From JAGNZR01 sp051652785 (GTDB taxonomy: Bacteria; Fusobacteriota; Fusobacteriia; Fusobacteriales; Fusobacteriaceae): 64,000 nt of DNA. Made by a program: the position numbers and the translations under genes. Where the stretch lies: assembly GCA_051652785.1 (NCBI GenBank), contig JBOFUX010000045.1, forward strand, positions 1 through 64,000, given 5' to 3'. The notes beneath the pieces were generated by a model, which saw only the letters and a program-made list of their open reading frames with translations, did no database searches and was not told where the DNA came from. Shown here piece after piece: positions 16,269 through 25,853 of this stretch; position 1 is the stretch's first letter; each line of letters opens with the position of its first letter.

Positions 16269-16999
16269 ATTTTATAGCCTCTAGGTGTTATCATTTTATT
16301 ATCATATACATAAGTCTTTGAGTTTCCTATGATAATCACAGTAAACATATCTATTTCATGAGTTAAAAATTCATCTAAATTTGTTAATGTATAGTTTTCT
16401 TCTTTTCTTCCTACGTGTCTCAATAGTGCCACTGGGGTTTTAGGTGATTTATGTTTTAGCATAATATCTCTTGCTTCAATTATTTGCTCTACTCTTCCTT
16501 TACTTTTAGGATTGTAAAGAGAAATTACAAAATCAGCTTCACTAGCTCTATCTAATCTCTTTATGATTACGTCCCAGTCAGTCATAAGGTCGCTTAAACT
16601 TATAGTAGCTGAGTCATGCATAAGTGGCGCTCCTACTAAGGCAGCTCCTGCTACTGAGGATGTTATTCCTGGAATTATATCAACCTGATAACCACTTTCT
16701 TTTGCAACTTCCATCATTATACCAGCCATTCCATAAATTCCTGCATCTCCACTACTAATTAGAGCAATACTTTTTCCAGTTTTAGCAATTTCTAGTACTT
16801 TTTCACATCTTTCAATCTCTTTTTTCATTCCTGAAGAATAAAATTCTTTCTCTTTAAATTCATCTTTAACTAAATCTATATATGTAGAATATCCTGCAAT
16901 AACCTCTACATTTTTTAAAATTTTATATGCTCTTCTAGATATATCTTCCATACTACCTGGTCCTATCCCTATTACATATATCTTTTTTTCATTCTTCAT
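16265..16999 (-). CDS. cbiH: Cobalt-precorrin-3 C17-methyltransferase (ring contraction)
   Basis: A 244-residue SAM methyltransferase, about the normal size. Motifs: IYVIGIGPGSMEDISRRA at the start, VIAGYSTYIDLVKDEF near 40, and LISSGDAGIYGMAGIM near 83, the CobJ/CbiH pattern. It methylates C17 and contracts the ring. The start at 16999 is preferred because AGGAG precedes it; a longer frame begins inside cbiG without a binding site. It overlaps the cbiG end by 11 bases. Confidence 0.92.
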   Translation of the reverse strand: MKNEKKIYVIGIGPGSMEDISRRAYKILKNVEVIAGYSTYIDLVKDEFKEKEFYSSGMKKEIERCEKVLEIAKTGKSIALISSGDAGIYGMAGIMMEVAKESGYQVDIIPGITSSVAGAALVGAPLMHDSATISLSDLMTDWDVIIKRLDRASEADFVISLYNPKSKGRVEQIIEARDIMLKHKSPKTPVALLRHVGRKEENYTLTNLDEFLTHEIDMFTVIIIGNSKTYVYDNKMITPRGYKI

Positions 17000-17969
17000 T
17001 GATTTTCTCCTCATATATTGAAATTGTAACACCATTTTTTTTGTATTTTTGAACTAAAAACTCTCCATTTTGATTTGAACTTAATAGTGCACAAGGTTCT
17101 GATACACTTCCTACACCTATAGTTTTTCTTACAAAATCTGATCCTAGAAATTTATTATCCACAGTTTTAATTTTTTCTCTATCTATTACAATAAGTTCAC
17201 AATTTAAAAATTTAGTAACTTCTAAAAGACCGATTTCATCTTTTTTTACATCTACAGTGGCAATATGTTTTATACTTTTTAAAGAGATGTTACTTATTTT
17301 TAAAATTTCGTTAATTCCATCTAATATTATTTCTTTGCTTATTCCTTTTTTACACCCTATTCCTAATATTATATTTTTGGGGTATATTTGAGTTATTTTT
17401 ATATCTTCACGGTTTGAAACTAGAATTAAACCATCAACTGAGCCATTTTTTATAATATTTTTAGGAAGAAGTATAGATACTTTTTTTCCATCTACTATAT
17501 AGCTTGTAACCTCTTTAGCTGTTTTTAAAGATTTTAATTGTCCATTTAATTTTTCAGCTAAAGTGTCCACAGCAATTTTTCCTGTTATATCTGTCGAAGT
17601 TGTTATAATCGGTGTTATCTTTAATTTTTCACTTATTTTTTGGGTTAGCTCATTAGCTCTACCCAAATGCCCTGATACAAGAGATATAGCAAAATTTATA
17701 TTTTCATCTATAACTATAATAGCGGGGTCCACATCTTTATTTTTTAACATACATGATATTTTTCTTACAACAATTCCTGTTGCCATAACAAAAATATGAG
17801 CATCATATTTTAAAAATTTATCCTCTAATTCTATAGTAAAATTTTCAATTTCAATAGTTTTTTCCACATTAAATTTTTTCAAAGTAAAAATATCTACTGG
17901 AATAACTTCCTTTATTTTTTTACTATTTTCTCCTGCCCTTCTTGTAACTGTCCAAACGGCTATTTTCAT
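16989..17969 (-). CDS. cbiG: Cobalt-precorrin-5A hydrolase
   Basis: A 326-residue protein of the CbiG family, which opens the delta-lactone and removes acetaldehyde from cobalt-precorrin-5A in the anaerobic route. Visible features are FVMATGIVVRKI near 60, VSLVSGHLGRANELTQKI-like sequence near 98, and the C-terminal domain starting LGIGCKKGISKEIILDGI near 200. The presence of CbiG and CbiD marks this as the oxygen-independent, early cobalt insertion pathway. Confidence 0.92.
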   Translation of the reverse strand: MKIAVWTVTRRAGENSKKIKEVIPVDIFTLKKFNVEKTIEIENFTIELEDKFLKYDAHIFVMATGIVVRKISCMLKNKDVDPAIIVIDENINFAISLVSGHLGRANELTQKISEKLKITPIITTSTDITGKIAVDTLAEKLNGQLKSLKTAKEVTSYIVDGKKVSILLPKNIIKNGSVDGLILVSNREDIKITQIYPKNIILGIGCKKGISKEIILDGINEILKISNISLKSIKHIATVDVKKDEIGLLEVTKFLNCELIVIDREKIKTVDNKFLGSDFVRKTIGVGSVSEPCALLSSNQNGEFLVQKYKKNGVTISIYEEKINEE

Positions 17970-17972
17970 ATT

Positions 17973-18728
17973 TTAAATTCCTTTTCTATACTCATGTGTA
18001 AAATGTTTATCATAAAGTTTAGATTTTTCATATTTATCCCCTATGAAATCCCCTACTAAAATTTGAGCTGTTTTTTTTATACCTGCTTTTTTAACAAGTT
18101 CTTCAACTGTATCTAATGTTGCATATAATATACTTTGATCTGCCCAAGTAGCTTTTTCTACTATGGCAACTGGAGTTTCTCTAGGATAATGTTTTGTAAG
18201 TTTTTCAACTACATCTCCTATCATATGAACAGATAAAAATATTGCCATGGAGGCTCTATGAGATGCCAGTTTATCTAACGATTCTTCTTCAGGAACTGGT
18301 GTTCTTCCTTCAAGCCTTGTACATATTACAGTTTGTGATACTCCAGGTAGTGTGAATTCTTTTTTTATCGCAGCAGCAGAAGCTACAAAAGAAGATACTC
18401 CAGGTATTACTTCGTACTCAATTTTTGTTTCATCTAACATATCCATTTGCTCTCTTATTGCACCGTAAATAGATGGGTCCCCTGTATGGACTCTAGCTAC
18501 TAATTTTTTTTCTCTTACTCCTCTTCTAATTAATTCCACTACCTCTTCTAAAGTCATTGAAGCACTGTTAAAAATTTTTGCTCCATTTTTATGACAAGCA
18601 ATTATTTCAGGATTCACTAAAGAACCAGCATAGATTATTATATCTGCTCTTTCAACTATTTTTTTTCCTTTTACTGTTATTAAATCAGGATCTCCTGGTC
18701 CTGCACCTATAAAGAAAACTTTTTCCAT
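17973..18728 (-). CDS. cbiF: Cobalt-precorrin-4 C11-methyltransferase
   Basis: A 251-residue SAM methyltransferase. Signature segments are VFFIGAGPGDPDLITVKG at the start, IYAGSLVNPEI near 34, and RVHTGDPSIYGAIREQMD near 80-97, which distinguish CbiF/CobM from its paralogues in this operon. It methylates C11 of cobalt-precorrin-4. The start codon lies inside the cbiL end, a 22-base overlap, with GGGGGA as binding site. Confidence 0.93.
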   Translation of the reverse strand: MEKVFFIGAGPGDPDLITVKGKKIVERADIIIYAGSLVNPEIIACHKNGAKIFNSASMTLEEVVELIRRGVREKKLVARVHTGDPSIYGAIREQMDMLDETKIEYEVIPGVSSFVASAAAIKKEFTLPGVSQTVICTRLEGRTPVPEEESLDKLASHRASMAIFLSVHMIGDVVEKLTKHYPRETPVAIVEKATWADQSILYATLDTVEELVKKAGIKKTAQILVGDFIGDKYEKSKLYDKHFTHEYRKGI

Positions 18729-19426
18729 TGTGAAATCCCCCTTGTTTTTAGTATTAATGTTGTGAAGTACTCCACATCTTTATTATCCAATTCTTCTATA
18801 TTCCAATATATTTTTTGATTTTCTTTTCCACAATTTGAAACCATAAGGATATTATTCATATTATTAGTTACTTTTAATGCTTTCTTTAATTCATTAAAAT
18901 TTCTAGACACTTTCATAAAGACTATATTATCTGAATTTTCTATCTCTTTTTTAATATCTGTTTCTTCATTTAATGATATTATTTTTAAAGACTCATTTCC
19001 AAGAGCCAAAGGAATATTAAGCATTGAAGCTATGTCTATAAATGTTGGTATGCCACAGAGAGTTTCTACAATATATTTTTCATCTAAGCACTGAAGTATG
19101 TAGGAATATGTGCTATATACCATAGGATCTCCAATAGTTAAAAACGCAACGTTTTTTCCACTTTTCAAATAATCTTCTATTATATTAGTATTTTTCTTTC
19201 TTGATATTTTTCTTATTTCCTCATCTTTTGCCATTGTAAATTCTAAAAAAACTTTTTCAATGTTTTCTTTTAAATATTTAGAAGCAATTTTATAAGCTGT
19301 ACTTCCCTCACCTGTTTTTGCTTCAGGTAATATTACAACATCTATTTTTTTTAAAGTTTCTATTGCTTTTAAAGTTAGCATAGAAGGATCTCCTACTCCC
19401 ACTCCTATTCCATAAAATTTATTCAC
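18707..19426 (-). CDS. cbiL: Cobalt-precorrin-2 C20-methyltransferase
   Basis: A 239-residue SAM methyltransferase of the CbiL/CobI type. It begins FYGIGVGVGDPSMLTLKA, has VVILPEAKTGEGSTAYKIA near 30-48 and FLTIGDPMVYSTYSYI near 95-110. It methylates C20 of cobalt-precorrin-2, the first committed methylation after CobA. It overlaps both neighbours (8 bases with cbiT, 22 bases with cbiF), so translation is likely coupled. Confidence 0.92.
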   Translation of the reverse strand: MNKFYGIGVGVGDPSMLTLKAIETLKKIDVVILPEAKTGEGSTAYKIASKYLKENIEKVFLEFTMAKDEEIRKISRKKNTNIIEDYLKSGKNVAFLTIGDPMVYSTYSYILQCLDEKYIVETLCGIPTFIDIASMLNIPLALGNESLKIISLNEETDIKKEIENSDNIVFMKVSRNFNELKKALKVTNNMNNILMVSNCGKENQKIYWNIEELDNKDVEYFTTLILKTRGISQWKKFSL

Positions 19427-19997
19427 ATCTATCTCCCTTTGTTGCGGTTAATATGTATATAGGATTTTCTCCATACATCATAGTATACTCTCCTATTTTT
19501 TTTCCTCTGCTTATACTTACATTACATATTTCAATCTCTTGAAATTTTAGTTCTTTTAAATACGTTGTTACTAGTGTCAATGATTCAAGAGCGATTATAT
19601 TTATCACAAGTTTTGAACTCTTCTTGGAATAATCTATAAAATGTTTTAATATCTCTTTTAAAGAACCTGTTGAACCACCTATAAACATTCTATCATATGA
19701 TATTTTAGGAATACTTTCTGGTGCTCTTCCTTCTATTACAGTTAAATTATCACAAGAAAACTTTTCTTTATTAGCATTTATTAGATCACAACCTTTTTTC
19801 TCTTTTTCTATTGCAAAAACTTTCCCATTTTTTATATATGTAGAGCCTTCTATTCCTATTGAACCTGTTCCTGCTCCAACATCTATTAAAACACTATCCT
19901 CTTTCAAGTCTAATTTAGAGATTGACACTGCCCTTACTTCTTGTTTTGTAAGTGGAACTGCCCCCACTATAAAATCCTTGTCGTATATATGTCCCAT
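19419..19997 (-). CDS. cbiT: Cobalt-precorrin-6B C15-methyltransferase (decarboxylating)
   Basis: A 192-residue class I SAM methyltransferase. It starts MGHIYDKDFIVGAVPLTKQEVR, the usual CbiT start, and motif I is LIDVGAGTGSIGIEGS near 40-55. It methylates C15 and removes the acetate carboxyl at C12, acting with CbiE. I chose the ATG at 19997 because AAGGAG lies nine bases before it; the alternative at 20018 would sit upstream of that site. It is separate from cbiE here, while the two are fused in CobL. Confidence 0.92.
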   Translation of the reverse strand: MGHIYDKDFIVGAVPLTKQEVRAVSISKLDLKEDSVLIDVGAGTGSIGIEGSTYIKNGKVFAIEKEKKGCDLINANKEKFSCDNLTVIEGRAPESIPKISYDRMFIGGSTGSLKEILKHFIDYSKKSSKLVINIIALESLTLVTTYLKELKFQEIEICNVSISRGKKIGEYTMMYGENPIYILTATKGDRCE

Positions 19998-19998
19998 T

Positions 19999-20651
19999 TT
20001 ATATATCTCCTTTTTCAAGTATAACTATATTTAATGAAAAATCATTATATTTATAATAATCCTTTGCTAAAAAAGAATAAATTTTTTCATTTTCATAAGA
20101 TAAATTTTCTCCAACTATGATTTTTATATTTCCCAAGCTATTTTCACTTAATTTTTTACCTATTGTTCTTGGCGTATTTACATTATCAGTGAGTAACACT
20201 AAACCTTTATTGCTTATTTTAAAAATATCTATATAATTGAACTCTCTTCCGTGAAGACTTACTAATAAATAATCGTGCCAACATTTTTTTAATTTACTAA
20301 AAAGATATTGGTAGGATGATATTCCTGGAATAACATTTAAATATTCAAAATTCTCTCCTAGTCTACAAAGATTTACTTCTTTTTTTAAATAGTTAAGTAA
20401 GCTATAAAAACCACTGTCCCCAGAGACTATTACTGCTATTTCAACCTCTTTTTTTTCTTCTAAAAAACAAATTAAATCTGTAAATTTTTTTAAAATAAAA
20501 ATTTCTTTATTTTGAGCTAGATGTTTTATAGATTCAATCTGTCTTCGTCTCCAATGATAATACTACTTTTTTCTATGAGTTCACTACCTTCAATTGTTAA
20601 AAAGTTACTTTTTCCAGGTCCAAGTCCTATTACATTAATTCTCTTCAACAC
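19999..20651 (-). pseudogene. cbiE: Cobalt-precorrin-7 C5-methyltransferase with a single frameshift
   Basis: From a GTG at 20651 (overlapping the cbiD end) the frame reads INVIGLGPGKSNFLTIEG and then IEKSSIIIGDED, but stops at TAA near 20530. One base earlier in register, from about position 20549, an unbroken frame continues RRQIESIKHLAQNKEIF, then IVSGDSGFYSLLNYL, then VIPGISSYQYLF, and on to DNVNTPRTIGKKL and a stop at 19999. Together they form a complete CbiE of about 217 residues. A missing G in GGA(G)GACGA would explain the break, giving IIGGRRQ. CbiE methylates C5 and is needed for the corrin ring. The rest of the operon is intact, so this is either a very recent mutation, a base-call error, or a site of recoding. 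Confidence 0.85.
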
Positions 20652-21771
20652 ACTCACCTACTAATTTATAAAAATTATCACTAAAACCTAAAATTTCACC
20701 ACTAAAAGAAAATATCAAAGCTTCACAAGTTAGTTTATCTCTACTATATTCTTGTGATTTTATAGCAACTTTATTTGAGATTAAATTAAATAGTTCTCTC
20801 TTTTCTACATATTCTGTGGCTTCGTCAACAGTATTAGAATCCATTATTTTTTTTATATTTTCTATAGGTTCATTTACTAAAATAGCATTTGCTGATAATA
20901 TTTCTAATCTTGCATCAGCTATTCTACTATGTGTATTAAATATCCCACCAGCTATCTTAACCGCTTTTCCAATGTGACCTATTAATATTATTTTTTCAAA
21001 ATCAAGTTTTACAGCTGATTCTATCATAAATCCAATATAGTTACTTATAATGACTATTTGAGATGTATTTAGCCCCATAGATTTACAAAATCTTTCCCCA
21101 TGATTTCCAAATACAAATATTGCCCAATTTTTTTTACTATTCTCTTTCATCACTTTTAACTCTACATATAAAGAGGCTTTTAAAGCTTCTTCACTCATAG
21201 GTTTTACTATTCCAGTAGAACCTAGTATGGATATTCCACCTAGTATTCCCAATTTATAATTTAAAGTTGATAATGCCTTTTTTTTTCCCTCAGGTATGAA
21301 AATTATTATTTCTATTTTTTTATCTTCTATTTTTAATTCTTTTAATATCTCTTTTACAACTTGAAAAATCATTTTTAAAGGTCCTGGATTTATCGCATAT
21401 TTTCCCATAGGAGCTAAAAGCCCCTTTTTAGTTACTGTTCCAACTCCTCTTCCACCAGCAATATAAATATTATCTTCAACAAAACCTTTTTCTATATTTT
21501 TAAAAGTTTCAACGATTTTAACTCGAGAACAAATTTGAATTCCATCTGTTACATCAGGATCATCTCCTGCATCTTTTATTATTGAAACTCTACAACTTTT
21601 ATTAGAAGAAAGTTTAATACTATGAACAGGTATAGATAATTTTTTTCCATTTAATGACATTAAATCTACATACGGATATTCTATATTTTTAAAAAGTTTT
21701 TCTAGGGCAACTTTAGTTGCTGCTGCAGAACAACTTCCAGTTGTATACCCAGATTTTAACTCCTTACTCAA
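20635..21771 (-). CDS. cbiD: Cobalt-precorrin-5B C1-methyltransferase
   Basis: A 378-residue protein with the diagnostic N-terminus LKSGYTTGSCSAAATKVAL. Other conserved parts are KDAGDDPDVTDGIQI near 87, GGRGVGTVTKKGL near 127, and the glycine-rich LGGISILGSTGIVKPMS near 195. CbiD methylates C1 in the anaerobic pathway and has no aerobic sequence counterpart. It abuts cbiC and overlaps the start of cbiE by about 17 bases. Confidence 0.94.
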   Translation of the reverse strand: MSKELKSGYTTGSCSAAATKVALEKLFKNIEYPYVDLMSLNGKKLSIPVHSIKLSSNKSCRVSIIKDAGDDPDVTDGIQICSRVKIVETFKNIEKGFVEDNIYIAGGRGVGTVTKKGLLAPMGKYAINPGPLKMIFQVVKEILKELKIEDKKIEIIIFIPEGKKKALSTLNYKLGILGGISILGSTGIVKPMSEEALKASLYVELKVMKENSKKNWAIFVFGNHGERFCKSMGLNTSQIVIISNYIGFMIESAVKLDFEKIILIGHIGKAVKIAGGIFNTHSRIADARLEILSANAILVNEPIENIKKIMDSNTVDEATEYVEKRELFNLISNKVAIKSQEYSRDKLTCEALIFSFSGEILGFSDNFYKLVGECVEEN

Positions 21772-22425
21772 CTAAAATCCCTCTCTTGCAAAAATCTGAT
21801 ATAAAATACCATGTAATATTCCTACAGCTACAGTACTTCCACCTTTTCTACCTTTAACTGTTATATATGGTATATCAGTATTTTCAAAGATTATTTTGGA
21901 CTCTGCAGCACCTACAAAACCAACAGGTACTCCTACTATAAGAGCTGGTTTTTCAATCTCACCACTATCTATTAATTCTTTTAGTCTAAAAAGAGCTGTA
22001 GGAGCATTACCAATTAAAAATATTTTAGTATTTTTATCTTTTGCTGCTTTTTCTATTCCTACAATTGACCTCGTTACTTTTCTTTCCTTAGCTATTTTTA
22101 CAACTTCCTCATCTGAAACAAGAGAATATGCTTTTACTCCATATTTTTCCAATGTTTTTTTACTTAGACCATTAGCTATCATTTGTGTATCACAGTAAAT
22201 ATCGAAACCTTTTTTTATAGCTTCTTTTCCTGATTCTACTGCGTTATTTTTAAAATCCATTAAATTTGCATATTCAAAATCTCCTGTAGTATGTATCACT
22301 CTTTTTACTATTGGTAGCTGATTTTCTAAATAATTTAATACTAAATCTCCCATTTCTTCTGTTATTATCTCAAAACTTCTTTTTTCTATATTTTCTGGTA
22401 TTTTTATATAACTAATTTTTCTCAA
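21772..22425 (-). CDS. cbiC: Cobalt-precorrin-8 methylmutase
   Basis: A 217-residue enzyme moving a methyl group from C11 to C12 to give cobyrinate. The catalytic histidine stands in RVIHTTGDFEYANL near residue 44, and the C-terminal part has VGVPVGFVGAAESK, typical of the family. It overlaps the end of the CobC-CbiA fusion by 14 bases and abuts cbiD. Confidence 0.94.
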   Translation of the reverse strand: MRKISYIKIPENIEKRSFEIITEEMGDLVLNYLENQLPIVKRVIHTTGDFEYANLMDFKNNAVESGKEAIKKGFDIYCDTQMIANGLSKKTLEKYGVKAYSLVSDEEVVKIAKERKVTRSIVGIEKAAKDKNTKIFLIGNAPTALFRLKELIDSGEIEKPALIVGVPVGFVGAAESKIIFENTDIPYITVKGRKGGSTVAVGILHGILYQIFAREGF

Positions 22426-24877
22426 CTCCTTTTAATAACGCCTCTAAAATATCTATACTTTTAAAAAAGTGTAAATGTGGATACCCTGCTAAGATTTTTT
22501 TAGAGCTGTAACCGCATGACCAGTGTCTACCATCTTTTTTATAAACTTCATATTTTTTATCCATATCTCCTGATTTAGATATTTTTGAATAATGAAACTC
22601 ATGCCCTTTTCCTTTTAGTCCATTATACAGAATATTTATATAACCAAATCTTGATATATCTAAGCGATTGAACATTTTAATTTCACAATCTAAAATGGAA
22701 CATAATTTAAAAAATTCACCATTTAAATTTTCTATTCCCTGTGACAAATACATAAATCCACCACATTCACCTAATATTGTTTTATTTTTTTTATAAAATA
22801 CTTCAATAGATTGTAACATATTTTTATTTAAACTCAACTCTTCTAAATAATTTTCTGGATACCCCCCACCAAAATATAGAAAATCTACATCAGGAACTTC
22901 TTTATCTATTAGTGGTGAGAAATATTTAAGTTCTATTCCCATTTTCTTTAAAAGTTCTAAATTATCATTATAATAAAATGAAAAAGCTCTGTCTTTTGCT
23001 ATTCCCATTTTTATTCCTTTGTATTTATCTCTATAAATTTCAAAAATATCCTCAGGCTTTTCAATTTCAAAAGAACATTCTTTTTCAATAAACTTTATAT
23101 CTACATTTTTTTTTAGTTCTTCTGATATCTTTTGAACTTTGATTTCTAACTCCATCACTTCATTAGCTCTAAGTAATCCTAAATGACGACTTTCTATGTT
23201 AAACTCTTCATTTTTACTTAAATAACCAAGAGATTTTATTCCAGTATATTTTTCAATAGCTTCTTTATATAAGTTATATGTTTTTTCACTATTAACTTTA
23301 TTAATAATAACACCTATTATATTTACTCTAGGGTCAAATAATTTATACCCTAATACCTGACTTGCTATACTAGTTCCTTTTCCACCACCGTCTACTACTA
23401 ATATTACTGGCATCTCAAGAACTCTTGATAAGTGAGCCACACTATAATTATCTAAGGAATTATCTATACCATCATAAAGCCCCATAGCTCCTTCAATAAT
23501 ATTAAAATCTCTTAAATGATTGTATAAACTATATTTAACACCAGAGTCCCCCATTATAAATAAATCCAAATTATAACTATTATTTTTAGTTACAAAACTG
23601 TGAAATGTAGGGTCTATAAAATCAGGACCAGATTTAAATGCAGAAACATTTTTAAAGATATTCATAAGCCCAATAGATATTGTTGTTTTTCCAATTCCAC
23701 TACTCACTCCACTTAAAATAAAACCTTTTCTTTTTTTTCTTTCTTCTTTTTTTTCTTCTTCATTTATCTCTTTGTTTATTTTTTCCTTTCTGATTATCTC
23801 TTCTTTTGTCATCTCAACTTTTAATGTGATTAATTCAATAGCTTCAAGTATTTTTTTATTATTCTCTCTATCTTTTATTGCTAATCTAGCAAAAGAATTA
23901 TCTAAAAATTTAAAATTTGAGGCATCTCTTACTAAAAAATTTTTCTTTAAAAGTTCTTCCTTTAATATATTTACATCTATATTTTTTAACTTAATTAATA
24001 TAAAATTTGTAGCAGTTTCATAGGGTTTAATATTTTTATTTTTTTTTAGTTCTTGATAAAACCATTTTTTTTCTTCTAAAATCCATTTTTCTGTTTGGGA
24101 TATATATTCAGTATCATTTAATAAAATTCTTCCCCCTAGTTCAGCAAAAGCATTTACACTCCAGGGCTCTCTAACTTTCTCTATATTTTCTACAATTTTT
24201 TCGTTAAAAGTTATTCCATAACCTAATCTCAGACCAGGTATCCCAAAATATTTTGTTAAAGCCCTCAATATAAATATATTTTTACTTTTTAACAATGAAG
24301 CAGTTTTATTTTCCCAGTCTTCTACAAACTCAATAAAACATTCATCAATAAAAAGTTTTATCCCTTTTTTTTCAAGTTTATTATTTAAATATTTTATCTT
24401 TTCTAACTCTATAAATTTTCCAGTTGGATTATTCGGATTACATAATACGACTAATTCTTCCCCTTCTAAATTTTCTAAAAGTTTTTCCGCATCTATATTA
24501 AAATCGTCCTCTTCTCTTAGTTCAAAGTATGTTAGTTCACTTTTTATATTCTTTAAACCTCTCTCATATTCAGCAAAAGTAGGCGAAACTATCATTGTTT
24601 TTTTAGGTTTATCTACTTTTAGGTATAAAAATAAAACCTCCACTGCACCATTTCCTACTACTATATTTTCTTTTTCCAAGTTATTAAAAATACCAATACT
24701 TTTTCTTAACTCCCTATAATGAGGATCTGGATATTTTTCTAAAAGTTTAAAGTTTAACTCTATCTCTTTTTTTAATAAATTACTTACTCCTAATGGATTT
24801 ATATTAGAACTGTAATCAATTATTTGTTTTCTTTTTTCATCTTCATAGTTAAAGATATTTCCACCATGTAAATCCAT
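22412..24877 (-). CDS. Fusion of L-threonine-O-3-phosphate decarboxylase-type aminotransferase and cobyrinate a,c-diamide synthase
   Basis: An 821-residue two-part protein. Residues about 1-350 form a class I/II PLP aminotransferase fold of the CobC/CobD type: SSNINPLGVS near 26, CNPNNPTGKF near 148, and the PLP-lysine region ALTKYFGIPGLRLGYG near 208. This half is expected to make (R)-1-aminopropan-2-ol phosphate. A charged linker rich in Glu and Lys (about 355-388) leads to CbiA: a P-loop-like SGVSSGIGKTTISIGL near 393, SGPDFIDPTFHSF, and a class I glutamine amidotransferase domain with the nucleophile in LGECGGFMYLSQG near 690. CbiA amidates the a and c side chains of cobyrinate using glutamine and ATP. 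The frame is continuous and overlaps cbiC. Confidence 0.9.
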   Translation of the reverse strand: MDLHGGNIFNYEDEKRKQIIDYSSNINPLGVSNLLKKEIELNFKLLEKYPDPHYRELRKSIGIFNNLEKENIVVGNGAVEVLFLYLKVDKPKKTMIVSPTFAEYERGLKNIKSELTYFELREEDDFNIDAEKLLENLEGEELVVLCNPNNPTGKFIELEKIKYLNNKLEKKGIKLFIDECFIEFVEDWENKTASLLKSKNIFILRALTKYFGIPGLRLGYGITFNEKIVENIEKVREPWSVNAFAELGGRILLNDTEYISQTEKWILEEKKWFYQELKKNKNIKPYETATNFILIKLKNIDVNILKEELLKKNFLVRDASNFKFLDNSFARLAIKDRENNKKILEAIELITLKVEMTKEEIIRKEKINKEINEEEKKEERKKRKGFILSGVSSGIGKTTISIGLMNIFKNVSAFKSGPDFIDPTFHSFVTKNNSYNLDLFIMGDSGVKYSLYNHLRDFNIIEGAMGLYDGIDNSLDNYSVAHLSRVLEMPVILVVDGGGKGTSIASQVLGYKLFDPRVNIIGVIINKVNSEKTYNLYKEAIEKYTGIKSLGYLSKNEEFNIESRHLGLLRANEVMELEIKVQKISEELKKNVDIKFIEKECSFEIEKPEDIFEIYRDKYKGIKMGIAKDRAFSFYYNDNLELLKKMGIELKYFSPLIDKEVPDVDFLYFGGGYPENYLEELSLNKNMLQSIEVFYKKNKTILGECGGFMYLSQGIENLNGEFFKLCSILDCEIKMFNRLDISRFGYINILYNGLKGKGHEFHYSKISKSGDMDKKYEVYKKDGRHWSCGYSSKKILAGYPHLHFFKSIDILEALLKGVEKN

Positions 24878-24887
24878 TTTGTACTCC

Positions 24888-25853
24888 TTATACTAATACT
24901 AGTATAAATATTAATACTCTCAATATAACTAATAAAAACAAGCCAACAAAAGATGAAACATAAAGTAATTTACAAGATTTTTTTATATCTTCAATATCAA
25001 ATTCTTTTATTTTATCACCTATTGTAGGTTTATTATGAATTTTTCCGAAATAACTAGTTTTTCCTCCAAATTGAAGACCGAGTGCTCCAGCAAAAGCTGC
25101 TTCAGGATTTCCTGAATTTGGACTAGCGTGTTTTAATCTATCTCTAAAATATATTTTCCATGAGTTTTTCCAATTTAGACAAAGTAGCATAGAAGATATT
25201 GGTACCAAAAAACACCCTGTTAATCTGGCTGGTATCATGTTAACAAAATCATCTAATTTTGCAGAAAACATTCCAAAATTTAGATATTTTTCATTCTTAT
25301 ATCCAACCATAGAATCTAAGGTATTTATTGCTTTATAAGTCATGGCAAAAGGTAAAGCTAAGGAATAATCATTAAAATAAAAAAAACTTCCTAGAAATGC
25401 AAAAAACATTGGTGCAATAACACCATCTGCAAGATTTTCACTTATTGTTTCTATTGTACTTCTAATTATTTGTATTTCATCCATTTGATTTGTATCTCTA
25501 CTAACTAAATATCCGATCTCTTTTCTTGCTTTTTCCATATCCCCTTTTTTTAAAATATTATATACTTTTTTCCCTTCATCTCCTAAGCACCTAGTAGCTA
25601 AAGTGGTATACATTAAAAAAACTTCTAAAACAATAGATATTTTAATTAAAAAATATGATATTGCAAAAGTCAGTATTATTACTAATAAAGCTAGGAATAT
25701 TCCAGCTATTTTTTTATTTTTAATTTTGTATAAACTTTTTTCACCTTTATTTATAAGAACTCCAATTAATCTTATAGGATGAAAAAAATAATTTGGATCT
25801 CCAAAACATAAATCTAAAATATATGCTATAAAATAAATTACTGTGAACTTCAT
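24888..25853 (-). CDS. cbiB: Adenosylcobinamide-phosphate synthase
   Basis: A 321-residue membrane protein, with hydrophobic segments at the N-terminus, near 45-80, near 150 and at the C-terminus. The conserved pattern DLCFGDPNYFFHPIRLIG starts it, and FRDRLKHASPNSGNPEAAFAGALG stands near 235-258. It attaches aminopropanol or its phosphate to adenosylcobyric acid. The partner substrate would come from the aminotransferase half of the next gene. The start overlaps the cbiP stop by 4 bases. Confidence 0.92.
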   Translation of the reverse strand: MKFTVIYFIAYILDLCFGDPNYFFHPIRLIGVLINKGEKSLYKIKNKKIAGIFLALLVIILTFAISYFLIKISIVLEVFLMYTTLATRCLGDEGKKVYNILKKGDMEKARKEIGYLVSRDTNQMDEIQIIRSTIETISENLADGVIAPMFFAFLGSFFYFNDYSLALPFAMTYKAINTLDSMVGYKNEKYLNFGMFSAKLDDFVNMIPARLTGCFLVPISSMLLCLNWKNSWKIYFRDRLKHASPNSGNPEAAFAGALGLQFGGKTSYFGKIHNKPTIGDKIKEFDIEDIKKSCKLLYVSSFVGLFLLVILRVLIFILVLV

